Source: Methylohalobius sp964654415 (GTDB lineage: Bacteria; Pseudomonadota; Gammaproteobacteria; Methylococcales; Methylothermaceae). From it: a stretch of 64,000 nucleotides of DNA. Location of the stretch: contig CAZZIP010000003.1 in NCBI GenBank assembly GCA_964654415.1, positions 186,001 to 250,000 of the forward strand, written 5' to 3'. The notes under the pieces are model-generated. The model saw only the letters and a list, made by a program, of their open reading frames with translations. It was not told the origin of the DNA and did no database searches. Below, piece after piece: positions 1-8,644 of the stretch (its first letter is position 1; every line of letters starts with the position of its first letter). The translations under genes were made by a program, and so were the position numbers.

Positions 1-527
1 TCGGGCAGTTCGGAAAGCAAGGCGTGATCGAACTTACGACCGGCGAACGACGGCGGGAGCTTTTTGGGATCGACGCAGGTGAGGACCGCCTCCACGCCCG
101 CATCGATCATGCACCGCGCAAGGGGCCAGGTAGGCTCGTGCCAGATTGGAAACAGCGGCTCAAGGCCTGAGCCTTGAAGCTGCTTTATCCGGTAGGCGCG
201 GATGTCTTCGAGGAAGAGGTCGCCGAAGGCGATGTGGGTGACACCCTGCTTAAGCGCCTCTTTGATCGCCCCCCGCATCGCGCGCTCGTACACTTGGTTG
301 GAACAAGGCCATGGCAGCGGAATAATGTGGAGCGGCAGCCCAACTGCCCGCGCCTGCGCTTCCACGATGGTGAGGCGAGTGGCGTGCATCGCCACGCGCC
401 AGTGGGTGGTATTGACGGTCGTCAGGAGACCGACGACTTCGACCTGTGGATCCTGCCGCAGCACGTGCAAGCTTCAGGCGCTGTCCTTGCCCGAACTCCA
501 GGAAAGCAGAACGCGTCGCCGCCTCAC
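1..527 (-). pseudogene. Adenine-nucleotide alpha-hydrolase-like ATP-PPase, interrupted by an in-frame TGA; runs off the left edge
   Basis: Reading the minus strand from a GTG at 527, the frame gives a PP-loop ATP pyrophosphatase of the DUF71/diphthamide-synthetase-like group. It opens with MRRRRVLLSWSSGKDSA, and SSGKDS is the ATP-binding PP-loop. The next codon (476-474) is TGA where the family normally has Trp. After the stop the same frame stays open to the window edge and keeps the family's features, for example GLLTTVN, the AFGDLFLEDIRAYR stretch and a later CVDPKKLPPSF. The GTG overlaps the TGA of the upstream cobalamin-binding gene (GTGA), so the two were translationally coupled. A single TGG-to-TGA change or a base-call error explains the break. 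TGA also ends real genes here, so a changed code is not supported. The enzymes of this group activate a carboxylate or similar group with ATP; the substrate is unknown. Confidence 0.75.
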
Positions 528-1468
528 GCGAACTCCCTCAAAACCCGCTTTTCCCAACCGGTCACCTGAACCGGTGGCGGAAGCCCATCTGGCAACGGAT
601 GCACCTCTGGATGCAGTGCGTGCGCCAGAATCTCCAAGCTATCCACAAGCCGCGGACCGGGGCGGCTGAAGTAGTGCGAGCCATCTGCCACATACACCCG
701 CCCCGAGCGCACGGCGGGCAAGTCCTCCCAGCCAGGGACGTTCGCTACGAGCGGCATATCTGCCATGGTTCGATCGATGCTAAAACCACAACAGGCGATG
801 AACACCACTTCCGGTTGCCAAGCGATCACTTCCTCCCAGCGCAGCGTCCGCGACGGTCGCCCCTCCTGGCCGAGTCCTTCGACGCCGCCGGCCAGCCGAA
901 CCAACTCTGGATTCCAATGCCCGCAGGAGAAGGGCGGGTCGAGCCACTCCAGCAAAGCAACGCGCGGCCGGTGTTGGATTTGAGCGGTGCGGGCGATCAC
1001 GGCCTTGACCCGTGCCAAAAGCCTGCCGACGACTTCCCTCGCCTTACGCTCTGCGCCCACAGCGTGCGCCACTTGGCGGATAGCGACCAAAACCTGGGCC
1101 AGGGTTTGCGGTTCCAGGTTGATGATCTTTGGGCTGCCGGGGAGACTGCGCGCGGCGGCCAGAACCTCCCCCTCGGCCACCGCGCACACCCCGCACAAGG
1201 CTTGAGTGACGATCAGGTCCGGCCGCAGGGCGTAAAGCGTGGCTAAGTCAAGCGTGTACAAGGCCCGGCCGGTCTGCAATCGCTCCCGCACCAGGCGATC
1301 GATTTCGGCGCTCGTGGCCCCGGAGGGGATCAAGGTACGCGTGACCTTGGGAAGCTGCCGGACAAACGGTGGCCAGTCGCACTCGTGGCTAACGCCCACC
1401 AGTTGGTCTTTAAGCCCCAGGGCGCAAATGATCTCGGTGGCGCTAGGAAGCAGGGATACGATTCTCAT
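524..1468 (-). CDS. Cobalamin-binding periplasmic-type protein (BtuF/TroA-like fold)
   Basis: 314 aa, homologous to the helical-backbone metal/corrinoid receptors (COG0614). The N-terminus MRIVSLLPSATEIICALG matches the start of BtuF-like proteins. The typical central features TLDLATLYALRPDLIVTQ and the C-terminal GWEDLPAVRSGRVYVADG are present. No signal peptide is visible, which is usual for a cytosolic sub-branch called cobalamin-binding protein; its exact role (corrinoid salvage or sensing) is not settled. No ABC permease or ATPase lies beside it. The gene is followed with a 4-bp overlap by the ATP-PPase fragment. The 250 bp upstream show no convincing cobalamin riboswitch. The window also holds a B12-dependent metH, so corrinoid uptake would be useful to the cell. 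Substrate assignment is by family only. Confidence 0.8.
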   Translation of the reverse strand: MRIVSLLPSATEIICALGLKDQLVGVSHECDWPPFVRQLPKVTRTLIPSGATSAEIDRLVRERLQTGRALYTLDLATLYALRPDLIVTQALCGVCAVAEGEVLAAARSLPGSPKIINLEPQTLAQVLVAIRQVAHAVGAERKAREVVGRLLARVKAVIARTAQIQHRPRVALLEWLDPPFSCGHWNPELVRLAGGVEGLGQEGRPSRTLRWEEVIAWQPEVVFIACCGFSIDRTMADMPLVANVPGWEDLPAVRSGRVYVADGSHYFSRPGPRLVDSLEILAHALHPEVHPLPDGLPPPVQVTGWEKRVLREFA

Positions 1469-1720
1469 CGGTCGCTCCTATTTGGACGAGTGCCGGTTCG
1501 CGAAGAGCAGGCAGGACCCTTTCGGCCAGAGCGAGACCGCCGAACAGGGCCATTGCACTAATGGGTGCAAAGTTTGGCGGATGCGGGATTAGCCGGGGTG
1601 GCGCCGTTTTTGGATGCATTCACTCTACGCGAGCTGCGCCGTCGAAGGCAGCGATCTACGAGGCAATATGGAAGAGATGGTACAATTTCCGCTTAAGCAA
1701 GTAAACCGAGGAGATGCCCG

Positions 1721-2413
1721 ATGACCCAATCTCTGCTCACCCTGGTCCGTCACGGCCAGTCGATCTGGAACCTGCAAAACCGCTTCACCGGTTGGATCGA
1801 CATTTCTTTAAGCCCCGCCGGAGTCGAGGAAGCGCGCCAAGCAGGCAAGCTTTTGGCCGAGGAGCGCTTTGATGTGGCGTTTGCCTCGACCCTGATCCGC
1901 GCACAAGAGACCCTATTCGAAATCCTGCGCTTGAACCGCCACGCCCAGGGCTATCGCCGCATCCACGAGGGGGAGTCGGCCTGGTACGAGCACTTTCAGC
2001 CCGGTCCGGAAGATGGCCAAACCATCCTCTTGTACTTCGCCGAGGCGCTCAACGAGCGTTTCTATGGCGACCTCCAAGGCCTGAACAAAGATCAGGCCAG
2101 AGCGCAGTTTGGCGACGAGCAAGTCAAACTTTGGCGGCGCAGCTACGACACCCCGCCTCCTAACGGCGAAAGCCTGGAGGCGACCGCAAGCCGCGTCATC
2201 CCGTTCTTCCAAGACCGCATCGTCCCGCACCTTAACAACGGCGAGCACGTCTTGATCTGCGCCCACGGCAATTCCCTGCGCGCGCTCATCATGCACCTGG
2301 AAAAGATGACGCCGCAGGAAATCCTAGCCTACGAGCTTGCCACCGGCGTGCCGGTGCAGTACCGCCTGGACGAAAACCAAAAGATTTTGGCCAAAAAAGC
2401 TTTGGCCTCCTAA
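1721..2413 (+). CDS. gpmA: 2,3-bisphosphoglycerate-dependent phosphoglycerate mutase
   Basis: 230 aa, the usual length for dPGM. It interconverts 3- and 2-phosphoglycerate in glycolysis and gluconeogenesis in the cytosol. The phosphoacceptor His lies in LVRHGQSIWN near residue 11, LNERFYGDLQGLNK carries the family substrate-binding stretch around residue 88, and the second catalytic His is in ICAHGNSLRALI near residue 180. The start is preceded by GAGGAG about ten bases upstream. The gene is alone on its strand and converges on the alkaline phosphatase gene, the two stop regions overlapping by four bases. A TACAAT hexamer at 1681-1686 could be a -10 element but has no good -35 partner. Confidence 0.95.
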   Translation: MTQSLLTLVRHGQSIWNLQNRFTGWIDISLSPAGVEEARQAGKLLAEERFDVAFASTLIRAQETLFEILRLNRHAQGYRRIHEGESAWYEHFQPGPEDGQTILLYFAEALNERFYGDLQGLNKDQARAQFGDEQVKLWRRSYDTPPPNGESLEATASRVIPFFQDRIVPHLNNGEHVLICAHGNSLRALIMHLEKMTPQEILAYELATGVPVQYRLDENQKILAKKALAS

Positions 2414-3945
2414 AACCCGGCCGCCCGGCGCAGGAGGTGGTAGACGACGTGCTGCTCTAGTACCCCGTGGAAGAGGTGCGCTTCCGCTCCGCCAGCATAA
2501 AGCGGCACGTCCTCGCCGGCGTGGGTAGAAGCTTCAAGCGGCACCAAGGCTTCTTGGTGATAGCCCGGATGCTGGGTGTCCACCCGCCGCAGGTCCAAGC
2601 GTCCCGGGTGGATCGGCAGGGCGAACACGGCATCGCCCCCGTGCGGCAAAACGTGTGCGCCGCGGCCGTTGGCATAGCTCAAGGTGGTGTAGGGCCAACC
2701 GTCTGCCGCCTTAGCGAGCTTTCCTTCCTGCGCTTCCACCTTGCTTAAAATGGGGTTGCCGCGCCTTGGATGGCCAGCCAACACCAACGGTTGGCTGTGG
2801 TCGGCGGTGACCACAACCAAAGTCTGGTTGGGGTCGGTCAAGTCCAGCGCGACCTTCACCGCGCGCGCCAGCTCTATGGTCTCGCTGAGGGCGCGGAAGG
2901 CGTTGCCGGCGTGGTGGGCGTGATCGATCCGCCCGCCTTCGACCATCAGGAAAAAGCCTTTGGGGTTTTGCTTAAGGATTTGGATCGCCTTGGCGGTCAT
3001 CTCGCTCAGGCTCGGCTCGCCTGCAGGGTCCGAAGGACGGTCGTATTCGTACTGAAGATGCGAAGGCTCAAACAGCCCCAACAGGTGGTCGGTGGCAGCT
3101 GGGTCTACGGCGTCGAACTGCGTCTTGTTCCAGACGTACGCCGAACGGGCAAAGCGCACAAGCCACTCGCCGGTCAGGTTGCGCCCATCGGTGCGGCTTC
3201 CGACCTGATTTGGGTATTCCGGATCCGGCTGCGAAGCCGGCACAAACTTCTGCCGACCGCCGCCTAAAGCGACTTCCAAGCCATCGCCGTAGGGAAACTC
3301 GATCAATTGCCGCGCGATGTCTTTGCACCCGGCGCGTTTGGCGGCCTCAGGCATGTCCGCATCGCTTTCCCAGTCGCGTTCTGGGACATGGGCGTACGTG
3401 GCCGCTGGGGTAGCGTGGGTCAAGCGGGCGGTGGTCACCACGCCGGTGGCGAGCCCTAGGCTTTCGGCCTCCTCGAGCAGGGTGCGCCAAGCGGCCCCGG
3501 CCGCGCTTGGGCAATCGCCGCGGATGGCGGTCTGGTCCAGACCGATGAGTCCTGCCTTGGTTTTGACCCCGGTCATCATCGCCGTCATCGTCCCAGCCGA
3601 ATCGGGCACCTGGAGATCGACCTCGTAGGTTTTCACCAACGCGGTTTGCGGCAGCTGCTCAAAGCTTAAAAGGTTTTCCTCGCCGCTTTGGCCGCGAAGC
3701 TGACCCTCTAAAATGCGCGCGGCGGTAACGGTAGAGATGCCCATCCCGTCGCCGACAAAGAGGATGATGTTCCTTGCCCTGTGGCTTGTGGGTTTAAGCA
3801 GTTCCTGAAATTTAGCTTTGGCCTGCCCCTGGACAAACCACTGACTCGGAAAAGCCGCACTGTCTGGCTCAGCCAGCTGCCAATCGCGAGGGTGGGTACA
3901 CGCACCCAGCGCCACCAGGCAAAAAACAATCAGCTTTACTTTCAC
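2410..3945 (-). CDS. Alkaline phosphatase (PhoA family), predicted lipoprotein
   Basis: 511 aa. The N-terminus MKVKLIVFCLVALGACTH is a lipoprotein signal with the lipobox LGAC, so the enzyme should be anchored in the periplasm or outer membrane. Metal and catalytic motifs of the PhoA family are clear: LFVGDGMG near residue 65, PDSAGTMTAMMTG around 115-127 with the nucleophilic Ser, GGRIDHAHHAGN near 335, and VTADHSQP near 380. It hydrolyses phosphomonoesters to release phosphate. The start is GTG at 3945 with no clear ribosome-binding site. The gene is divergent from the EAL-GGDEF gene across a 70-bp A/T-rich spacer (TATACTATA at about 3967). I did not find a Pho box here, unlike the phoX promoter at 8.6 kb. 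It belongs functionally with the phosphodiesterase and PhoX genes nearby. Confidence 0.9.
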   Translation of the reverse strand: MKVKLIVFCLVALGACTHPRDWQLAEPDSAAFPSQWFVQGQAKAKFQELLKPTSHRARNIILFVGDGMGISTVTAARILEGQLRGQSGEENLLSFEQLPQTALVKTYEVDLQVPDSAGTMTAMMTGVKTKAGLIGLDQTAIRGDCPSAAGAAWRTLLEEAESLGLATGVVTTARLTHATPAATYAHVPERDWESDADMPEAAKRAGCKDIARQLIEFPYGDGLEVALGGGRQKFVPASQPDPEYPNQVGSRTDGRNLTGEWLVRFARSAYVWNKTQFDAVDPAATDHLLGLFEPSHLQYEYDRPSDPAGEPSLSEMTAKAIQILKQNPKGFFLMVEGGRIDHAHHAGNAFRALSETIELARAVKVALDLTDPNQTLVVVTADHSQPLVLAGHPRRGNPILSKVEAQEGKLAKAADGWPYTTLSYANGRGAHVLPHGGDAVFALPIHPGRLDLRRVDTQHPGYHQEALVPLEASTHAGEDVPLYAGGAEAHLFHGVLEQHVVYHLLRRAAGF

Positions 3946-4016
3946 GAGATTGTAAACCGCTTGGACTATACTATACAGAGAAAAGAACTAAACCACTGCT
4001 TTAGCGCTACCAACCT

Positions 4017-5734
4017 ATGCTCCAAGAAAAACAATTAAGTGCCGTCTTTCAGCCCATCATCGATTTAAGGCGACAGGCGTTTTTGGGTTACGAAGGTCTA
4101 ATCCGCGGACCCGACACGCTTTCCCCTCGCGCTTTGTTCGAGGCTGCCAAACACCAAGGGCAGCTTGCGGACCTGGAAAAGCCTGCCTTCGCACTCTCCT
4201 TCAGCGCTATGCCGAGCTTAGCTTACCGGGCAAACTGTTTCTCAATTGCAGCGCCGATGTTTTCAGCCAGATCCTCGATTCGGAGTTTGCCAACGTTCTG
4301 CAAGCCTACGGTGTGCCTGCGGGTACTGTTGTGTTTGAACTGACCGAACACAGCGCTTTCGACACCTCCAATTTGCCAAAAGCCGTAGACAAGGCGCACA
4401 GTCTAGGCTTTCAGATCGCCTTAGACGACTTGGGAGAGGGTTTTTCTAATTTAAAGATCTGGTCCTTGCTTTGCCCCGACTACGTGAAAATCGACCGCCA
4501 TTTTACCCAGGGGGTGGCCAAAGACCGCTTAAAGTATGAATTCATCCACGCCATTACCCTTCTGGCCAACGCCGTCTCTTCCTCCATCATCGCCGAGGGA
4601 GTAGAAACCCAAGAAGATCTATCTGCGCTGCTGAGCTTGGATATCCCTTATGCGCAAGGTTTCCTCATCGCTTACCCAAGCCCTGTCCCAGAGCTGTCTC
4701 CTTCTTCCGAGATCGTCCGGTGGTTACGCAAAGACCCGCCTGCCGCGCTCTCATTATCTCCTTTAAACGGTTACCCGCAAACCATGGCTGAACTTGTAGA
4801 TCCAATCCCGCCAGCCTTGCCGGAAACCTCGAATAACGCCATTTTAACCCGCTTTGAACGCCATTCAAACTTACGCTTGCTGCCTGTAGTAACCGAAAAC
4901 CAATCGGTTATCGGGGTTATTTGGCGCCACGCCTTTATCGACAACTTCGTACGCCCCTATCAAAAAGAGCTTTACGGCAAAAAACCGTGCACTCTGTTTA
5001 TGGATCCTCATCCTTTGATCTTAGAGGTCGACACCCCTATTCACGAAGCGGCGCTTAAACTGGCGGACGTCTGGCACACTAGCGACAACCTAGGCCTCGT
5101 TCTGACTCGCCAGGGAAAATACGCAGGCATCTGTTACGGCTACCAGCTATTGGCCAAAATCACCCATCTGCAGATCGAAGCGGCGCGTTACGCCAACCCT
5201 TTAACCCAACTGCCAGGCAACGTTCCCATCTATACTTACATGGACCGCTGGCTCAAGAAAGGCATCCCATTTACCGTATGTTACCTGGACATTGACCATT
5301 TTAAGCCGTTCAACGACGTCTATGGCTACCACGCAGGCGATCGCTTAATCTGCGCTTTAGCGCAGCACTTGCTTGCCATTAGCGAACGGCCTCGAGACTT
5401 TGTCGGCCATATCGGCGGCGACGATTTCATCGTCCTGTTCCAAAGCAGCGACTGGCAAACCCGCATCCAACAATTGTTTGTTTGCTTTGATCGCACGCTG
5501 TCTGAGCTGTTAACTCCAGAACATCTAGATCAAAAAGGGTATTTCTCCGAAAGCCGCACCGGTCAGATGATCTTTCACCCCTTGCCCAGCTTATCGGTTG
5601 GAGCAGTCATCGCTTCGGTCAATTGTTACCCCTCCTACCAAAGCTTGGCCGATGCAGCCTCCCAAGCTAAAAAGCTGGCCAAAAAGCAAAGTGGCCACTC
5701 CCTCTTCCTCGAGCGGCGCAATCAGCCGCTCTAA
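4017..5734 (+). pseudogene. EAL-CBS-GGDEF cyclic-di-GMP protein, broken by a frameshift near 4180
   Basis: Two frames together make one protein of about 570 aa. Frame one (from ATG 4017) begins QLSAVFQPIIDLRRQ and YEGLIRGP, the start of an EAL phosphodiesterase domain, and continues in family register up to DLEK at 4170-4181. From there family-like sequence continues in another frame (ACLRTLLQRYAELSLPGKLF, FLNCSADV). The rest of EAL follows: FELTEH, ALDDLGEGFSNL, YVKIDRHF and AEGVET. A region resembling a CBS pair comes next (roughly codons 240-370), then a GGDEF domain with CYLDIDHFKPFNDVYGY and GGDDF in place of GGDEF. One missing base in GAAAAG would cause the break. The remaining EAL catalytic residues look intact, so the parent protein could have degraded cyclic-di-GMP. 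It might be a sequencing error, a recent mutation or phase variation. The motif is not a canonical slippery heptamer. Confidence 0.75.
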
Positions 5735-5742
5735 GCGGGAGG

Positions 5743-7029
5743 CTATTTCAAGCCCAGGCAGTTGGCGTAAAAGGCCACTGTCGCCGGCCAATCGGAAAAG
5801 ATGCCGCGGATGCCCACTTTTTGCGCCAGGGCATCGAGCGCCAGGTAAAGGTCCCCTTGGGTTTTGATCGCCTCGCCGATGGTCTGGTAATACCACTGTC
5901 CTGTCCCACCGCCTCTTAAATCCGAGCGCTCCAGCGTCCAGGTGATCAGCTCCAATCCCGCCGCCTTGGCGCGCTGGGCATACAAGGAAGGGACGATTTC
6001 ACCTCCATCCAGCGCCAGCAACATCCACATCGGCGGAGCCAAAATCCTTACCCCCATCCCGGCCAGCTCCTCCATCGAAGGATGCCAAGTGGCAGGATCA
6101 GTGTGGTCAAAGCTTGGGTCTTCGTAGCGGCCGTCTAAGAAGATCGCCTGGCGGCCAAACTCCGGCTCGTTTTGGATCCAGTACAAGACGTCGGCCAGAT
6201 TGAACGACTGGGGAAAGACGCGCTCTGGGGCAACGCCGGCTTCCTTGTACTCGTCGATGAGCTTTTGCGCGTATTGTTCTTGGGTCATGCCCAAAAAAGG
6301 CATGGGTACCTCGGGCGCTTTCAGTTCCGGGGTCATCTTGACTCCCAACGCTTTAAACAGCTCTATGCTCTCCTTGTGGCTCATGACCGTGCCGTAGCCG
6401 TAAAGCTCGGTGCGCCAGCTTGGGGTTCCTTGAAGGTACTCTTCCACCGTCCTAGCGCGTGGGTTAAAGCCGTCCATCTTGGCTTTTAAGGTCTTAAACT
6501 CTTCCAAGGTAAGATCGCTGGTGCAGCACTTGGCCGTCGCTGGCCGGATGAGGTTGCCATCGGCGTCGAACTGGGCCGGCTGGAACGGCACCGAGCACTT
6601 GGCCGCCAACGGGGTCTCCAAGATGTTGGTGGTGGTGTGCAGGTCGCACTGGGAGTGGCGGCAGACCAGCTCTTTGTCCTTGGTAAAGGTCACGTCGCAC
6701 TCGACGATGCCAGCTCCCTGGCGCGCGGCGGCGATGTACGACTCTTTGGAGTGCTCTGGGAACATCAGGGCCGCGCCGCGGTGGCCGATGGCAAAGTCGG
6801 TCTTGCGGTACCAGACCCTCTGCGCCGCGCAGCGCTTAAGCTTCTCTTTCAAAGGGCCGTCTTGCAGCTCATCGAGCAGGAAAAACGGCCTTACCCCAAG
6901 TTGAACCTGTGCCACCTTTAGCTCCCCTTCCGCAGCCCCAACAGCTGTAGCTACAGCGCTCGTCAAGGCGAGCGCCCATAAGAGGCTTACGCCATTATAG
7001 TAGATGCTAGGCGCTTTAACCCTCCTCAT
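5743..7029 (-). CDS. Glycerophosphodiester phosphodiesterase, exported
   Basis: 428 aa. An N-terminal hydrophobic stretch, YNGVSLLWALALTSAVATAV, followed by an Ala-rich cleavage region predicts export to the periplasm. The GDPD catalytic elements are GHRGAALMFPEHS (about residue 83, general acid/base His and the HRG motif), IVECDV (metal ligands Glu and Asp) and RHSQCDLHTTTN. It cleaves glycerophosphodiesters from membrane lipids into glycerol-3-phosphate and an alcohol, a typical response to phosphate shortage. It is ten bases behind phoX on the same strand, so the two almost certainly share the Pho-box promoter at about 8.6 kb. Its 3' end converges on the EAL-GGDEF gene with eight bases between the stops. 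The protein is somewhat longer than the cytosolic UgpQ type, resembling periplasmic GlpQ-type enzymes. Confidence 0.9.
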   Translation of the reverse strand: MRRVKAPSIYYNGVSLLWALALTSAVATAVGAAEGELKVAQVQLGVRPFFLLDELQDGPLKEKLKRCAAQRVWYRKTDFAIGHRGAALMFPEHSKESYIAAARQGAGIVECDVTFTKDKELVCRHSQCDLHTTTNILETPLAAKCSVPFQPAQFDADGNLIRPATAKCCTSDLTLEEFKTLKAKMDGFNPRARTVEEYLQGTPSWRTELYGYGTVMSHKESIELFKALGVKMTPELKAPEVPMPFLGMTQEQYAQKLIDEYKEAGVAPERVFPQSFNLADVLYWIQNEPEFGRQAIFLDGRYEDPSFDHTDPATWHPSMEELAGMGVRILAPPMWMLLALDGGEIVPSLYAQRAKAAGLELITWTLERSDLRGGGTGQWYYQTIGEAIKTQGDLYLALDALAQKVGIRGIFSDWPATVAFYANCLGLK

Positions 7030-7039
7030 ATAACTTTCC

Positions 7040-8524
7040 TCAACGCCTCATGCCGGGCAAGACGTTAAACCCGGTGATTTCGACGATGTCGTCGGTCGGC
7101 CAGCCGTTGACCTTGGGCATGTAGGTGTCGTCGCTGTGCTGGATCGACAACCAGGCCTTGGTACCGTCAGCGCTGAAAAACAGCCCCGTAGGCTCGGCTT
7201 CGCTGGGAATCAGCGACATCGCCCTGATGCAGCCATCGGATTTAAGATCGGCATCATCGCCATCGGGAAGACACGCCCAGACATCGCCGTTGTCGTGGTC
7301 TTCGACTACGTACAGGATGCCGGTGCCAGGCTGGAAGGCTAAGTTGTCGAAAGAGTTGAAATCGAGATTGCCCTCGAGGAAGCGGTTGACCGAAACGGTG
7401 GCCAAAGCACTGCCTTCAGCCAGATACACGCGGCTGTTTTTGCTCACCTGATCCCCGGCCTGCGGCTGGTGGTCAACCGCGCACAGGACTTCAGCATAGC
7501 TTTCTGCTTCCTCACTCTGAGTATTGGTCCAGCAGAAGCGCACCCCCGCGCCGCGATAACTGGGATCGACCTCCAAGTCCTCCGGGCGGTAATAGCCGGT
7601 GGCGCCTTTGGCGTGCGCATCGGCTCGAACATTGGCAAGATCATCGATCTTCACCCACGCGGCGACCCCGACCTCGGCACCCTGGCCGAAGCGCGGGAAA
7701 CTGGAAGCACTGGCCTCGCGCGAAGAAACTTGCAAAGCATAGACGTTCCCGGATGCGAGCGGCGACTGGCTCAAATCGCTGATCGGGGAAGGCCCGGCAA
7801 ACGGCGTCTTAGGAACGAATTTATAGATCGCCCCGCCGTCGCGATCGGCCCCAGCGTCCCCGGGGCGCAGCTCATCGCCCATGTACATCACCCCACTGGG
7901 CAACAAGCCGATGCCTTCCCAGGCGCGCAATCCCAAAGCTGGGCGTTTGACCACCCGGGAATCGCTCACCGAACCGCTAGCCCGGTCGGTGATGACCGCC
8001 TCGGTAACGCTTACCGGGTCCAGGATCTCATAGACGGCCCCGTCGGCAACTTCCTCGCCGACGATCAAGGTACCCCAGGCCGTACGGCGAACCGGATCGC
8101 ATGCCAAGCCACCACGCAGCACCACATCCACCTGGCCGGTGCTCAGATCGATGCGCTGCACGCAAGGCTGCGGCCTGCCATCGTCGGTGGTCGTTGGCGA
8201 AAACACCTCAACCGCAGTAAATAAATGGGTGGGATGTTCGTCGTTTGGCCAAAACACCATCATGTCGGTTTTATTGGCCGCGCTTCGGGTAAGAAACCGC
8301 GCGCTTAAGCCTGGCGCCAACAGGATTTGGTCAGATGCGGCCTGGCCTGGTAAGCGGGTAGGAGAGGCAGTTTCCGGCGCCGAGGCGGCTAGTGGCTTGA
8401 CGATGCCGAAGTATTTGAGCGCCTGCGCTGCAAGCAGTTTTTCTACTTGCAACCCAAAATCGTTAGCCGCCCAGGCAGGCACCGAAGTCGCAGCAGCGAC
8501 GGTCAAAATTAAAGCTCGCTTCAT
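7040..8524 (-). CDS. phoX: PhoX-type (DUF839) alkaline phosphatase, exported
   Basis: 494 aa with a signal peptide (MKRALILTVAAATSVPAWA). The body fits the DUF839/PhoX beta-propeller family: GLRAWEGIGLLPSGVMYMGD around residues 199-219, GGAIYKFVP shortly after, YYRPEDLEV in the middle and GILYVVEDHDNGD near residue 405. PhoX enzymes are calcium/iron phosphatases that release phosphate from organic esters in the periplasm. The N-terminus is a plain Sec-like signal rather than an obvious twin-arginine one, which is unusual for PhoX, so a related esterase of the same fold is possible. The ribosome-binding site CGGAGGGG sits just before ATG 8524. It is the first gene of a two-gene unit with the phosphodiesterase. 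Confidence 0.8.
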   Translation of the reverse strand: MKRALILTVAAATSVPAWAANDFGLQVEKLLAAQALKYFGIVKPLAASAPETASPTRLPGQAASDQILLAPGLSARFLTRSAANKTDMMVFWPNDEHPTHLFTAVEVFSPTTTDDGRPQPCVQRIDLSTGQVDVVLRGGLACDPVRRTAWGTLIVGEEVADGAVYEILDPVSVTEAVITDRASGSVSDSRVVKRPALGLRAWEGIGLLPSGVMYMGDELRPGDAGADRDGGAIYKFVPKTPFAGPSPISDLSQSPLASGNVYALQVSSREASASSFPRFGQGAEVGVAAWVKIDDLANVRADAHAKGATGYYRPEDLEVDPSYRGAGVRFCWTNTQSEEAESYAEVLCAVDHQPQAGDQVSKNSRVYLAEGSALATVSVNRFLEGNLDFNSFDNLAFQPGTGILYVVEDHDNGDVWACLPDGDDADLKSDGCIRAMSLIPSEAEPTGLFFSADGTKAWLSIQHSDDTYMPKVNGWPTDDIVEITGFNVLPGMRR

Positions 8525-8598
8525 TTTCCCCTCCGTTTTTAATAAATGGACTAAAAGCTCGCCCTACGACGAGCGTGCCCTCAGTTTAAAAACGGCGC

Positions 8599-8638
8599 GT
8601 TAAAACGAAGTGAAGCTTTGGTGACAAAGCGATGACCG
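8599..8638 (-). promoter_or_regulatory. Pho-box promoter upstream of phoX
   Basis: On the minus strand CGGTCAT and TTGTCAC (8638-8632 and 8627-8621) are separated by four bases, the 7+4+7 layout of a PhoB site; each half differs by one base from CTGTCAT/C. The second half contains TTGTCA, which is followed after exactly 17 bases by TTTAAC (8604-8599), a usable -10. The start codon of phoX is about 75 bases further on. Control by PhoB/PhoR under phosphate limitation is therefore likely for phoX and the phosphodiesterase. Seen directly: spacing and bases; inferred: the regulator. Confidence 0.65.
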
Positions 8639-8644
8639 CGAGGC

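Noticed and set aside
474..476. Selenocysteine or reassigned TGA in the ATP-PPase
   Set aside because: The family has Trp here, no selenocysteine hairpin is seen, and TGA ends neighbouring genes.
446..1246. Long plus-strand open frame opposite the cobalamin-binding gene
   Set aside because: Antisense shadow of a G+C-rich gene; the protein is Arg/Pro/His-rich and has no recognizable domain.
1469..1720. Possible cobalamin riboswitch before the cobalamin-binding gene
   Set aside because: No B12-box-like sequence or matching stem order on the minus strand.
4176..4184. Programmed -1 frameshift in the EAL-GGDEF gene
   Set aside because: GGAAAAG does not fit X-XXY-YYZ with good re-pairing at both tRNAs and no downstream stimulator is clear.
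7469..8224. 251-codon plus-strand frame opposite phoX
   Set aside because: Composition of a shadow frame; the minus strand encodes a clear family protein.
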